From assembly GCA_020850475.1 (NCBI GenBank), contig JADZEO010000082.1, forward strand, positions 1 through 64,000: a DNA stretch of 64,000 bases, given 5' to 3'. Numbering within the stretch: the stretch's first letter is position 1; each line of letters opens with the position of its first letter. Under the pieces are notes generated by a model. The model ran no database searches. It was not told the DNA's origin and worked only from the letters and a program-made list of their open reading frames with translations. Shown here in pieces: positions 45,641-55,020 of the stretch. Source of the DNA: Bdellovibrionales bacterium. GTDB lineage: Bacteria > Bdellovibrionota > Bdellovibrionia > Bdellovibrionales > UBA1609. The position numbers and the translations under genes are program-made.

Positions 45641-47623
45641 CTACTTGGTCGGCTTCTTAGCCAATTTAAGTGGGGTGATTTGACCTTTATCAACTGTAAG
45701 TGCCGTTAATGGGCGCTCAATTTCGCGTGAAGCGTTCATATAAAGAGTACCCAAGGAGCCTTTAAAGGTTTTGGCCTCAGCCAGGCTTTCCGCCAGACCG
45801 ACGCGGGTGTTTTGCCCGCGCTCGATAAGCTCGCGGACCATCAGGCCAGCATCATAACCTTGGGCCTCAAAAAGCCCGGGCTCTTCCTTAAAGGTCTTTT
45901 GAAAATCACGAAAAAAAGCCGACTGGCGAAAGCGAGAGTCATTAGAAAAGAAGGCATCAACAAAAACCGAGCCCTCAACAAAGCGTTCGCCCTTGGCGAC
46001 CAGCTCGGAAGTATTCCAAATATTTGTCCCAAGGAGGTGAACCTTGTTGACCTCTTGAAAAGCCAACATGGGTGCAATTTGACTTACGGCAACGGCACCA
46101 TCGGGAATAAAAAGCGCGTCGAATTCGATGATCGGCGGCAAAAGATCTGTCGGCGGAAGCGTCCTGCCGCTTACGGTTTTGACCTTCTTCTGCCATTCAC
46201 GAAGGTGATAGCGATACTCTTCGGCACGATCTTCCAAATAAAAGGTTCCAACGAGGCGCTGAATTGGACCGCTAAAATCAGTTTCCTTCGGATTGTAGGG
46301 CTGGGCGCCGACAACCTGACCGCCGCGAGCTAAAACCTCATCCCAAAATAGGTTGGCGTACTCAACGCCGTACGGATCGTTGGGATACAAAATGGCAAAG
46401 CGCTTATGGCCGAGATCTTCAATTGCGACTTTGGCGAGTTGGCGAACTTGCATCTCGCTCGTCAAACTGTTTCGAAAAACGGTGGGACCGATATCGGTAA
46501 TCCCGGCCTTTTGGGAAAGAGCAATGCTGGGTACTCCGAGTTCATCGGCCTTAGAAGCGACAGCCACCGCGGTCTTACTTGAAAGACTGCCGATAATCGA
46601 GATGACGTGATCTTCAGTGACCAGCCGTTCGACGGCTCGGCGGGCGGAATCGGGGTTGCCTTCGCTGTCAATCACCGCGAGCTTCACTTTAGAAGCATGT
46701 GGCCCATAAATCCCAAGTCCAAGTTGAATGCCGCGCAAAGTTTTATAGCCAAAGTTAGAGGCCTTGCCGCTTAATGGTAGCACGGCTCCAACCGTATAGG
46801 GCTCCACCTTGCGGCGGGCTTCAATTTGCTCAAGAAGGTGATTGGCTTTTTCTGAGAGTTCGGTTTCTGGAGCCAAACTCACCGTCTCAAGTAAAAAATC
46901 TCTCGCCTTCCAAAAGTCGCGCTGCTCGAACAGCAGTGTTCCGATGCGCAAGACGGCGTAGCTGCGAACAAAACCAAACTTGCTATCGCCAGCAACGATT
47001 TCGAGATCCTGGTCACTCAGGTGCGATTCAACATAATCAATCGCGCGGTTCTTAAAAACCTCGCGCTCGTTTGGATTGGTCTCGTTTTCGGAGAGGTAGA
47101 TAATTGATCGGAGAGCATCGATGCGATCCCCGACGGCCGTAAGAACCTGAAAGCGCAAGCGGTAGATTTCCAGGCGGGTTTGAGGAGAAAGATCGCTCAT
47201 TTTTAGGCACTTATTAGTCAGACTCAGCACCTCATCATAGCTCCCAGTCTTGGCTAAGGCCTTGGCCGCGCCAACGAGAGCGTCGGCCTCGCGCGGACTA
47301 AACACGTCACTGTTAACGACGGAGATATAGGAATCGTAGGAGTTTCGGTAGTCACGTTTTTGATAATAGATTTCGCCCATCGCCATGTAAGCATCGTCCG
47401 CGACATCGGTGTCGGGGTGATCTTTAACCAGTTTTTTGAGTTTATTCATCGCCCGGTCGTGGGCGCCAGCGGCCATGTCGATCTCAACTTTCGACATGGT
47501 GTCTTGCAGGGGAGCGCCAGCCTTTGTGGGTGGCTTCTTTTTGGGTGCGGAAATGCACGAGCTCAGTCCCAAGCCGCAGGCCAAGAGCAAAATCCAAAAA
47601 ACAGGGCGGCAGGCAATTTTCAT
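45641..47623 (-). CDS. Lipoprotein with TPR repeats and a periplasmic-binding domain (LpoA/LppC-like)
   Basis: A 660-aa lipoprotein with lipobox LSSC (Cys23). The N-terminal half (about 45-270) is built of TPR-like helices; from about residue 277 a type-1 periplasmic-binding fold begins ([17 protein letters not shown]) and contains [20 protein letters not shown]. The same two-part plan occurs in LpoA, the outer-membrane activator of penicillin-binding protein 1A, and the binding half also resembles branched-chain amino-acid receptors. A role in peptidoglycan synthesis is likely but unproven. It overlaps dnaJ (ATGA) in the grpE operon. Confidence 0.78.
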   Translation of the reverse strand: MKIACRPVFWILLLACGLGLSSCISAPKKKPPTKAGAPLQDTMSKVEIDMAAGAHDRAMNKLKKLVKDHPDTDVADDAYMAMGEIYYQKRDYRNSYDSYISVVNSDVFSPREADALVGAAKALAKTGSYDEVLSLTNKCLKMSDLSPQTRLEIYRLRFQVLTAVGDRIDALRSIIYLSENETNPNEREVFKNRAIDYVESHLSDQDLEIVAGDSKFGFVRSYAVLRIGTLLFEQRDFWKARDFLLETVSLAPETELSEKANHLLEQIEARRKVEPYTVGAVLPLSGKASNFGYKTLRGIQLGLGIYGPHASKVKLAVIDSEGNPDSARRAVERLVTEDHVISIIGSLSSKTAVAVASKADELGVPSIALSQKAGITDIGPTVFRNSLTSEMQVRQLAKVAIEDLGHKRFAILYPNDPYGVEYANLFWDEVLARGGQVVGAQPYNPKETDFSGPIQRLVGTFYLEDRAEEYRYHLREWQKKVKTVSGRTLPPTDLLPPIIEFDALFIPDGAVAVSQIAPMLAFQEVNKVHLLGTNIWNTSELVAKGERFVEGSVFVDAFFSNDSRFRQSAFFRDFQKTFKEEPGLFEAQGYDAGLMVRELIERGQNTRVGLAESLAEAKTFKGSLGTLYMNASREIERPLTALTVDKGQITPLKLAKKPTK

Positions 47624-48630
47624 TGGCGCGACTTCATGACCTTTTTGACGTTGTTTAAAAATTCAACCACTAGCGGTGATTTTTGCGTCAAATGCTTCAA
47701 TTGTCCAACGGCTTTCTGGTCCTCTTCGCTCAGATCGGAGGGAATGTCGACGATGACTTTAACCAGCATATCCCCATGCCCATACCCACCAATGTCTGGG
47801 AAGCCCTTGTTCTTTAATCGAAAGAGTTGCCCAGGGTGGGTTCCGGGAGGAACGCGTAAGCTCGCCTTGCCCAGCAGCGTCGGGATTTCGATCTGTGTGC
47901 CGACGATGGCATCGACAAAAGAAATTGGTAGATCCATTAAAATATTATTTTCTTCACGGCGAAAAAGAGGGTGTTCCTGACAATTGACAATCACATACAG
48001 ATCGCCCGCATCGCCGGGCTTGCCCACCGCATCGCCTTCACCGCGCAACTTCAGGCGCTGACCGTTGCGAACACCCGAAGGGACGGTGATTGAAAGCTTG
48101 GCGGTTTCTTCTTTACCTCCCCGTCGGCGCACAAACGAAATCGTCTTTTCACAGCCCTTGGCGGCCTCTTCCAGAGTGATCGAAAGAGTGTAGCGAAGAT
48201 CGGCACCGCGATTTTGCTCAAACCCTGCGGCACCGCCCGCGGGTCCACGACGGCGTCCACTAAACACGTCGCCAAAAAAATCATTGAAGACATCTTGAAA
48301 GGATTCAGGATCGGTTCCGCCAAAGCCGCCCCCGAAATCACCACCAAAATCTTTGAATCCGCCAAAGCCCTTACCAAAAGGACCTTGTCCCTGAAAGCCT
48401 CCGGCGTGGGCGCCAACGTGCCCAAACTGATCATACATTTGTCGCTTCTTGGGATCGCGCAAAACCTCATAGGCTTCATTTACTTCTTTGAAGCGATCTT
48501 CGGCTTGACGGTTTCCCGGGTTCTTGTCGGGATGGAACTTGAGCGCAAGCTTCCGGTAAGCCTTCTTGATGTCTTCAAGAGACGCCGAGCGACTGACCTC
48601 AAGAATGGAATAGTAGTCTCGCTTTCCCAA
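47620..48630 (-). CDS. dnaJ: DnaJ-type chaperone lacking the zinc finger (class B)
   Basis: A 336-aa J-protein. The J domain has the HPD motif (KFHPDKN, about residue 33), followed by a long Gly/Phe region (to about 130) and two C-terminal substrate-binding beta-domains. The four CxxCxGxG repeats of class A DnaJ are absent; the sequence runs from [13 protein letters not shown] to [14 protein letters not shown]. It therefore matches CbpA-type J-proteins. The start is TTG 48630, six bases after GAGGGG. It follows grpE and would deliver substrates to DnaK, whose gene is not in the window. Confidence 0.93.
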   Translation of the reverse strand: MGKRDYYSILEVSRSASLEDIKKAYRKLALKFHPDKNPGNRQAEDRFKEVNEAYEVLRDPKKRQMYDQFGHVGAHAGGFQGQGPFGKGFGGFKDFGGDFGGGFGGTDPESFQDVFNDFFGDVFSGRRRGPAGGAAGFEQNRGADLRYTLSITLEEAAKGCEKTISFVRRRGGKEETAKLSITVPSGVRNGQRLKLRGEGDAVGKPGDAGDLYVIVNCQEHPLFRREENNILMDLPISFVDAIVGTQIEIPTLLGKASLRVPPGTHPGQLFRLKNKGFPDIGGYGHGDMLVKVIVDIPSDLSEEDQKAVGQLKHLTQKSPLVVEFLNNVKKVMKSRQ

Positions 48631-48644
48631 TCGAAACCCCTCAA

Positions 48645-49202
48645 TTATCCTTTAGTACCCAATTCTTTCGCCACAACCACCTGAGCAGGTCGGAGGACAC
48701 GGTCGTGAAGCCGATAAGCCCGTCGGAAAACCTGAGTTATGTGTCCCGGCGGATAGCGATCGGTTTCCTCGCTACTCAGGGCCTCATGCATAAGAGGATC
48801 AAACGGTTCACCAACCGGGTCGTGTCCACTGACGCCAAAACGCGAGAGGACTGAGCGCAGCTCTTCGGCGGTGAGGCGGATGCCGTCAACAAAGCCATTA
48901 ACGTTCTCTGGTTTAATTTCGGAACTCAGGGCGCGATCAAAAATATCGAGCACATCGAGCAGGGCCAAGAGCAAGCGCTCGGAGCCGTACTTCACCAAAT
49001 CGGAGCGCTCCTTGATCATGTGCTTTGTGTAATTTTCAAACTCTGCTCGCAGGTAGAGGTAGTCGTTCTTCCATCGAGCGGCTTCTGCCTCGGCCTGGCC
49101 GAGGGCACTGGGCGCAGACTCGTCGCCGACACTCTCAATTTCGTCACCAAACTCGGAGTTGGGATTTGATTTGTTGTTATTGCTGTCGTCGGAATGGGAC
49201 AA
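48645..49202 (-). CDS. grpE: DnaK nucleotide-exchange factor GrpE
   Basis: A 185-aa GrpE with a disordered Ser/Asn/Glu-rich start, a long central helix ([20 protein letters not shown]) and a beta-domain with [20 protein letters not shown]. GrpE opens DnaK to release ADP. The start is a TTG at 49202 preceded by GGAGG at five bases; no ATG fits. It heads the grpE-dnaJ-lipoprotein operon. Confidence 0.95.
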   Translation of the reverse strand: MSHSDDSNNNKSNPNSEFGDEIESVGDESAPSALGQAEAEAARWKNDYLYLRAEFENYTKHMIKERSDLVKYGSERLLLALLDVLDIFDRALSSEIKPENVNGFVDGIRLTAEELRSVLSRFGVSGHDPVGEPFDPLMHEALSSEETDRYPPGHITQVFRRAYRLHDRVLRPAQVVVAKELGTKG

Positions 49203-49238
49203 CCCGGCCTCCTGAGTAAAGGATAATATCGTAATAGC

Positions 49239-49267
49239 AAATATGTGCCCAATACAGAGATTGTCAA
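49239..49267 (-). promoter_or_regulatory. Promoter of the grpE-dnaJ operon
   Basis: A consensus TTGACA (49267-49262) with a 17-bp spacer to ATATTT (49244-49239), or 18 bp to TATTTG. The -35 overlaps the hemW stop codon. No CIRCE repeat was seen. Confidence 0.5.
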
Positions 49268-50442
49268 CGCGTCAAGAGATTCGGGGAAGAAGGCAGTCTG
49301 GCAAGCTCTTGGGCCGAAAAGGTGACCTCTAGAAAGGCCTGATTACTTAGGTGGACGCCCTGGCGAGTAAGCCTCCAACCGCCACCGGCGGACTCTACGA
49401 GGCCGGCCGCCTGAAGTGACAACAGTCGGCCCCTAACAAGACTTGCGATTTCTTCTCCAAACCGCAAGCCCATGGCCGAGAGATCAACGCCAGCGCTGCG
49501 GCGCAGAGAGGTGTGACAGTAATCCGTTAGCGCCTCATGTGCCCTCAAGCGCTCGCGCTGTTTGTGGGGAACATCAGAGGCGGTGGCCTGGCGCTCATAT
49601 TCTTGCATCGAATTGGAGTTCCAAAACCGAACTCCGTAGGCCTCGTCTGGCTGGTAGGAGTGAGCACTCAGCCCAATTCCCCAGTAAGGTTGGTCGGTCC
49701 AATAAAGGAGGTTATGTTTTGATTCCCAGCCGGGGCGACTAAAGTTAGAAATTTCATAACGAATCAGCTTGGACTCCTGGAGGCGCTCCTCGATGAGATC
49801 AAACATCCTCAATTGGTCCGGGTCCGCCGGTCGTCCCGCCGACATTGGATGATTCGCGGGGACAGTCAGGCAGTAGGCACTTAAATGCGGCGGGTTATAT
49901 TTGGCGACCAGTTCAAGATCGGACTCGAGCTGTACGAAAGTCTGTCCCGGCAGAGCAAACAGCAGATCAAACGAGTAGTTCACATTTTGGCCCGCCAAAA
50001 AGTCGAGCGTTTGGCGCGTCTGAAGGGCCGTGTGTTTGCGGCCGCACCGAGCCAGCAAGTCGTCGTCAAATGTTTGAGCTCCGACACTAAAGCGGTTAAC
50101 CCCGCCGTCGCGGTATATACGAAAAGACGCCTCATTCATCGTGGCCGGATTGATTTCAATCGTGACCTCGGTGTCGGCATGAATTGGAAAGCCTGCATTG
50201 GCAAGGGCGGCGATAATCGTTACAATGTTTTCGGCAGGCAGAATGCTCGGAGTACCGCCGCCAAAATACAGACTCGTTAGTTGAGCGGCAGGAAACAAGT
50301 GGGCGCGCGCCTTAATTTCTCGAAGCAACAGCTCAAGGTACTCCGACGAAGGGCGAATCTCAGAAGTAGCAAAGGTGGTAAAGTCGCAATAGTGGCAACG
50401 CTGCAAACAATAGGGAATGTGAACATAAATTCCAAAGGCCAT
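49264..50442 (-). CDS. hemW: Heme chaperone/radical SAM protein HemW-like
   Basis: A 392-aa radical SAM protein. The 4Fe-4S cluster Cys are C12, C16 and C19 in YCLQRCHYCDF, and SLYFGGGTPS with the following ITIEINPAT segment is typical. HemW has the CxxxCxxC site but lacks the features needed for coproporphyrinogen oxidation seen in HemN and is regarded as a heme chaperone; older annotations call it coproporphyrinogen dehydrogenase. Only 16 bp separate it from the divergent M16 peptidase gene. Confidence 0.88.
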   Translation of the reverse strand: MAFGIYVHIPYCLQRCHYCDFTTFATSEIRPSSEYLELLLREIKARAHLFPAAQLTSLYFGGGTPSILPAENIVTIIAALANAGFPIHADTEVTIEINPATMNEASFRIYRDGGVNRFSVGAQTFDDDLLARCGRKHTALQTRQTLDFLAGQNVNYSFDLLFALPGQTFVQLESDLELVAKYNPPHLSAYCLTVPANHPMSAGRPADPDQLRMFDLIEERLQESKLIRYEISNFSRPGWESKHNLLYWTDQPYWGIGLSAHSYQPDEAYGVRFWNSNSMQEYERQATASDVPHKQRERLRAHEALTDYCHTSLRRSAGVDLSAMGLRFGEEIASLVRGRLLSLQAAGLVESAGGGWRLTRQGVHLSNQAFLEVTFSAQELARLPSSPNLLTR

Positions 50443-50458
50443 GGAAGGTATTTAGCTA

Positions 50459-53059
50459 ATGTTTAAAAAGTTTCAATTGAAAAACGGACTTAAGGTCCTT
50501 CTGGTAGAGAGTAAAAAATCCCCGGTGGTGTCGGTTCAAATGTGGGTTAAGACCGGGAGTGCCGATGAACGCAAGGGCGAGGAGGGCATTAGCCACTTCA
50601 TCGAGCACCTGTTGTTTAAGGGCACACGGAAATTTGGGGTTGGCGAAATCGCCGCTACCGTCGAGGGCTCCGGGGGTGAACTTAACGCCTATACCTCTTT
50701 TGATCAGACGGTCTTCTACGTCACGATATCAAAGGAATTTACCGACACGGCACTGGAAGTTATTTCAGACATGATGGGCTTTCCGCTTTTTGATCAAAAG
50801 GAAATCAATAACGAAAGAGAAGTCGTCATTGAAGAGATCAAGCGCGGACGGGACAACCCCCACCGCCAAGCCAGCCAACTCTTGTTTGGCCAGGCCTACA
50901 AAAAGCACCCCTATGGCTTGCCGGTCATTGGCTTTGATAAAGTGATTAAAAAAGTATCTCGCAAGACCTTGATCAACTACTACCAAAGTCGCTATGTCCC
51001 CCGGAACATGATGTTGATCGTGGTGGGAGACTTTGATGCGAGTGAAATGAAAGTCAAAGTTGAGAGTTATTTTGCCGAAATGAAAGACCTCAAGCTTCGA
51101 CGAGTGGTACGCCCTCGCGAAGCCAAGCAGACCAAACCCAGAATCAAAGTGCTCAAAACGGCGTTCGAAGAGGCGCAGGTTAACATCGCCTGGAAGATTC
51201 CCAAGTTTGACCATCAAGATATTCCCGCCCTAGACGTTTTGGCGCTCATCTTGGGTCAAGGGGATAGCTCCCGTTTGATGCACCGACTACGCCTAGAAAA
51301 ACCCTTGGTCAACAGCGTGTCGGCGAGCAGCTTTACCCCGTTTGACCCAGGATTTTTTGCGGTATCAATGTCTCTCGTCCGTGAAAATCTCGACACGGCC
51401 CTGCCGGTCTTGATTGAGGAACTCTATCAGGCGCTCGCGGTCCCGCCGCAGTCGGAGGAGTTAGCCAAGGCAGTAATGAACCTAGCAAGCGAAGAATTTT
51501 ACTCAATGGAAACCGTCGACGGCATGGCGCGGACTTTTGGCTCTTACGAACATCACTTTGGTGACTACAAGTATTTCAACAAGATTATGAAAAAGGTCAA
51601 TGGGCTAAAGCCCGCCGACATCGTGGCGGTGGCAAGAAAGTATTTGCGCCCGGAAACTATGACCGTCACGATGACCACTCCAAGGGGCGAGCGAGAGGCG
51701 GCGAAAATTCTTACGGCGGCGACCAAGAAATTCAGGGTCCCACCACCGGCCAAGAAGGGGAAGGCCGCCAAAAAGGCCAAGCCCAATCGACTCAAGTGGA
51801 AGCTGTCAACGCGATCTGTGGGCGGAGATGACCGCCCGACTAAGGTGCCCCGCAAAGAGGGAGTTCTCATTTTGCGCGAGGCTCATGACACCCCGGTGAT
51901 CAGTTTGCGTAGCGCCTTTCGCGGTGGCGTCCGTCAAGAAGGCCCGGGACAAGGTGGTCTAACCGAACTTTTGTCACGGGTGTGGGCGACAGAAACCAAG
52001 TCCTGGTCTGAAAGGCAGCTCTATCATGAGGTTGAAGCAATGGCCGCAAGTCTCTCGGCCTTTGGCGGACGCAACACGATTGGACTCACGCTGACGACCA
52101 TTTCTGATCACACCGACAAAGCCTTGGAGCTATTTCAGTCCGTTTTGCTGGAGCCCACGTTTAGTGCAGAAATCATTGAGCGCGAAAAGACCATCATGCT
52201 GGAGCAGCTCAAACACCGCAACGACAACCCAGCGCAAGTGGCCGTGCTTAAGTTCATGCAAAAAATGTTTGGCGATCACCCCTACGGGCGCGATCCGATG
52301 GGCGATGAGAAGTCCCTTCGTGGCCTGGGGACCAAGGAGCTTTTTTCACATTACAACAAGATGGTGACCAGACAAAATTTTGTTGGCGTTTCCTCGGGCG
52401 ACTTGAACCCCAAACAACTCGGGCAAAAAATCGACGGCTTTCTCGGCCGGCTTTCCGCAGGTGAACGAATTCGCGACCACTTTGCTTTTGCGCCCCCGCA
52501 AGAAACGCTGCGCCTCTTTGAGGCCAACGAAAAAGAGCAAACCCACATTGTCTATGGCTTTCCTGGCCTCACCTTGACCGACCCACAGCGCTTTTCTCTT
52601 CAAGTGTTACAGTCAATACTCGCCGGGCAGGGCGGGCGCTTGTTTATCGAGCTTCGCGATAAAGCCTCTCTGGCGTATTCGGTTGCGCCCCTCCGGATGG
52701 AAGGTCTCGACGGAGGATATTTTGCCGCCTACATTGGCTGTTCTCCTGAAAAGGGGGCGAAGGCCATCGCGATGATGGAAACTGAATTTAGCAAGTTGTG
52801 TGACAAAGAAGTCCCCGAGGCCGAACTGGAGCGAGCCCGCCGCTACTTGATCGGTCGTCACGACATCGACTTGCAGAGAAACACCGCCGTGAGTTCGTCG
52901 CTCTTGTTTGATGAGATTTACGACATTGATTTTGTCGAAACCTATCGGTATGCCGAACGGATTCGCGCCGTTTCGGCCAAGGACGTGCGTAACCTCGCTC
53001 GCCAATTGCTTCAGCAAAAGTTTATCATTAGTGCCATTGGACGAGAGTGTCCCTGGTAA
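50459..53059 (+). CDS. M16-family zinc metallopeptidase, two-domain
   Basis: An 866-aa protein with two M16 (pitrilysin-like) halves. The N-terminal half has the inverted zinc motif HFIEH (46-50) with the downstream Glu region (EEIKRGRDNPHRQA). The C-terminal half aligns to the same fold but lacks HxxEH (GGLTELLSRVW), as in the non-catalytic partner of such enzymes. A Lys/Ala-rich linker (about 430-470) joins them. No signal peptide is visible. Similar proteins process peptides or presequences; the substrate is unknown. The ATG has AAGG ten bases upstream. Confidence 0.9.
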   Translation: MFKKFQLKNGLKVLLVESKKSPVVSVQMWVKTGSADERKGEEGISHFIEHLLFKGTRKFGVGEIAATVEGSGGELNAYTSFDQTVFYVTISKEFTDTALEVISDMMGFPLFDQKEINNEREVVIEEIKRGRDNPHRQASQLLFGQAYKKHPYGLPVIGFDKVIKKVSRKTLINYYQSRYVPRNMMLIVVGDFDASEMKVKVESYFAEMKDLKLRRVVRPREAKQTKPRIKVLKTAFEEAQVNIAWKIPKFDHQDIPALDVLALILGQGDSSRLMHRLRLEKPLVNSVSASSFTPFDPGFFAVSMSLVRENLDTALPVLIEELYQALAVPPQSEELAKAVMNLASEEFYSMETVDGMARTFGSYEHHFGDYKYFNKIMKKVNGLKPADIVAVARKYLRPETMTVTMTTPRGEREAAKILTAATKKFRVPPPAKKGKAAKKAKPNRLKWKLSTRSVGGDDRPTKVPRKEGVLILREAHDTPVISLRSAFRGGVRQEGPGQGGLTELLSRVWATETKSWSERQLYHEVEAMAASLSAFGGRNTIGLTLTTISDHTDKALELFQSVLLEPTFSAEIIEREKTIMLEQLKHRNDNPAQVAVLKFMQKMFGDHPYGRDPMGDEKSLRGLGTKELFSHYNKMVTRQNFVGVSSGDLNPKQLGQKIDGFLGRLSAGERIRDHFAFAPPQETLRLFEANEKEQTHIVYGFPGLTLTDPQRFSLQVLQSILAGQGGRLFIELRDKASLAYSVAPLRMEGLDGGYFAAYIGCSPEKGAKAIAMMETEFSKLCDKEVPEAELERARRYLIGRHDIDLQRNTAVSSSLLFDEIYDIDFVETYRYAERIRAVSAKDVRNLARQLLQQKFIISAIGRECPW

Positions 53060-53268
53060 CCCTATAACGCAAAATTATCTCAATGATAATCGGCGCCGAT
53101 ATCGAGGTTGGCGCCAGTCTCATTTTGAGTCGCAAAATAAGCCGAAAGCCCAGGGAAGTGTACAAACGCCTGGAAGATGCGACGAATTTGGTAAAATGAA
53201 AGGCGAGGAGATCCGAAAACTTATATGGGATACGAGACGGGTATTCCAATTGAGGAGGACCGCTGAGA
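53060..53268. other. Gap between the M16 peptidase and the unknown 208-aa protein
   Basis: A 209-bp stretch. It contains a small open frame of 38 codons (53083-53199) without a ribosome site, and the ribosome site GAGGAGG of the downstream gene. No terminator or clear promoter was recognised. Confidence 0.4.
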
Positions 53269-53895
53269 ATGGGCGGACACGCCAAGAAACTGGTTCCAGA
53301 TTTGGTCACCACGTCTAAAGAATATTTTGACGAGGCCGTAGGTTCGGCATTGCGGGAACGCAAAGTACAGACCACCATTCGAGTTAAGTCGTATTTGGTC
53401 GACTTGCTCGACTTCTATTTGTTTGCCGGAAATTTGTTTGAGGAATCGCCAGAAACCGGAAAGAAAAAAACCGAAACTTTGGCTGAAATGTATCTGCGCG
53501 CGGCAAACGCAGAGCCGACGTTGCGGGCGGAAATCCTTAAGCGGCTCGGAGATACCAGTCTGTATATTAGTGGTTTTTTTGGCGAGTCGCTCAAACGCAA
53601 AGTCGTCGACATTGATTACTATGCGGAAATCGGCGGCTCTGCATATGGCAGCTTGGCGCAAATGATTTCTGATGATGCGGCCGCCCAGGTTTACTTGGAT
53701 TTTTCAGGTCGCTTTTTAGATTATGTCGAGGTCTTGACTTACATTAGTGAGCGCTCATTTGTCGTAAGCCAAGACGATCTGCTGCGACTGTATGATCGGT
53801 ATGTTCTGACCGGTTCTCCTCAGGCCCAGGAAGAGCTGAGCGCCAAGGGCTTGTTGGTGCCTACGCCATTCGCGAAAAAAGTAATCAAACAGTAA
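53269..53895 (+). CDS. Conserved-looking protein of unknown function
   Basis: A 208-aa protein with no signal peptide and no recognised domain. It is predicted mostly alpha-helical; segments such as VKSYLVDLLDFYLFAGNLFE and SAYGSLAQMISDDAAAQVYL suggest a compact helical bundle. The ATG at 53269 is preceded by GAGGAGG ten bases upstream, so the spacing is a little long. It lies 39 bp before tatB on the same strand and could be co-transcribed with the Tat genes. Nothing in the sequence points to a role. Confidence 0.7.
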   Translation: MGGHAKKLVPDLVTTSKEYFDEAVGSALRERKVQTTIRVKSYLVDLLDFYLFAGNLFEESPETGKKKTETLAEMYLRAANAEPTLRAEILKRLGDTSLYISGFFGESLKRKVVDIDYYAEIGGSAYGSLAQMISDDAAAQVYLDFSGRFLDYVEVLTYISERSFVVSQDDLLRLYDRYVLTGSPQAQEELSAKGLLVPTPFAKKVIKQ

Positions 53896-53932
53896 AAACT
53901 CCAAATAGCCGATAGGCTTTCTTTGAGATAGC

Positions 53933-54262
53933 ATGGGCCCCATGTTCAACATGGGTCTTTCCGAAATGATTATCCTAGCGGTTTTTGCTCTGCTAGTGAT
54001 TGGTCCCAAGCAGTTGCCCGAAGTGGCTCGCGTTATTGGTCGCTTGCTCAATGACTTCAAGCGGGCGACGGGGGATCTGTCGACCACGATTGCCGACGTG
54101 AAGAACCAGGCAAACTACCTAAAACAGAAGGCTGAGCAAACGTTGCGGGAAAAGGTGGAGGCGGAAAATCCGGCGTCGCCAGAACAGAGTCCATCGGCAG
54201 CGACGGAGCCGGCCGCAAAACCCACTCCAGACCCTGATTCCAAGAGTGAAGATCAAACATGA
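53933..54262 (+). CDS. tatB: Twin-arginine translocase protein TatB (TatA/B family)
   Basis: A 109-aa TatA/B protein. A single N-terminal helix (MIILAVFALLVIGPKQLPE) is followed by an amphipathic helix (VARVIGRLLNDFKRATGDL) and a disordered Pro/Ala/Ser/Glu tail. The GPKQLPE hinge and the position directly before tatC suggest TatB rather than TatA. The start may be 53933 or ATG 53942 (MFNMG), which is closer to most TatB. The stop overlaps tatC (ATGA). Confidence 0.85.
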   Translation: MGPMFNMGLSEMIILAVFALLVIGPKQLPEVARVIGRLLNDFKRATGDLSTTIADVKNQANYLKQKAEQTLREKVEAENPASPEQSPSAATEPAAKPTPDPDSKSEDQT

Positions 54263-55020
54263 ACGTTGAGAATGAGGGCGACAAAAGCATTACGCTAGTC
54301 GATCATTTGGCCGAACTTAGAACGCGAATTTGGTGGTCAATGGTCGCGGTGTTTGTTGGCTTCATCGCGTGTTTTAACTTTAGCGAATTTCTTTTTGATA
54401 TTGTTCGTCAGCCGATCGCGCCCTACCTCAAGGCCACTGGTGGTCTCGTTTTTACGGCGCCGACGGACAAATTCATCGCGCACCTAAAAGTTTCATTCTT
54501 GGCGGGAACTATCGTTACCTGTCCCGTGTGGATGTATCATGTCTGGAAGTTTGTGTCCCCCGGTCTCTATGACAAGGAAAAAAAATACGCCGTCGCCTTT
54601 ATTGGCTTTGGATCTTTACTCTTTATGATGGGTACGGCCTTTGTTTACTTTGCGGTGTTCCCGATGGCGTTTAAGTTTTTAATGACGTTTGGTGGGTCAA
54701 CGGATACGCCAATGATCACCATCGGCGAGTATTTGTCCTTTTTTGTTACGACAACGCTGGTGTTCGGGGTGGCCTTCGAAATGCCGGTCATACTCGCGAT
54801 TCTTGGAATGACAGGATTAATTTCGGCCGAATTTCTTTCGACCTATCGTCGTTATGCCTACGTGCTACTGGCGACAGCCTCAGCGGTTTTTACACCTCCA
54901 GATGCCCTGAGTATGATTCTCATGTTGGCACCGATGCTGGTGCTTTATGAGCTGTCTGTGCTTCTGGTGAGATTTTTGGCGCCGAAGCCGGTGACCTTTG
55001 AATCGACAACTAAAGGGTGA
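54259..55020 (+). CDS. tatC: Twin-arginine translocase protein TatC
   Basis: Core receptor of the Tat system for folded proteins, 253 aa with six membrane helices. The N-terminal motif [12 protein letters not shown] and the early segment [15 protein letters not shown] with its conserved Pro/Trp/Phe residues are present. It overlaps tatB by 4 bp. Its 3' end overlaps the converging mutase gene by 11 bp, so no terminator fits between them. Confidence 0.96.
   Translation: MNVENEGDKSITLVDHLAELRTRIWWSMVAVFVGFIACFNFSEFLFDIVRQPIAPYLKATGGLVFTAPTDKFIAHLKVSFLAGTIVTCPVWMYHVWKFVSPGLYDKEKKYAVAFIGFGSLLFMMGTAFVYFAVFPMAFKFLMTFGGSTDTPMITIGEYLSFFVTTTLVFGVAFEMPVILAILGMTGLISAEFLSTYRRYAYVLLATASAVFTPPDALSMILMLAPMLVLYELSVLLVRFLAPKPVTFESTTKG

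Noticed and set aside
53083-53199. 38-codon ORF after the M16 peptidase gene
   Set aside because: The translation looks protein-like but there is no ribosome site and no recognised homology; kept only as part of the gap description.
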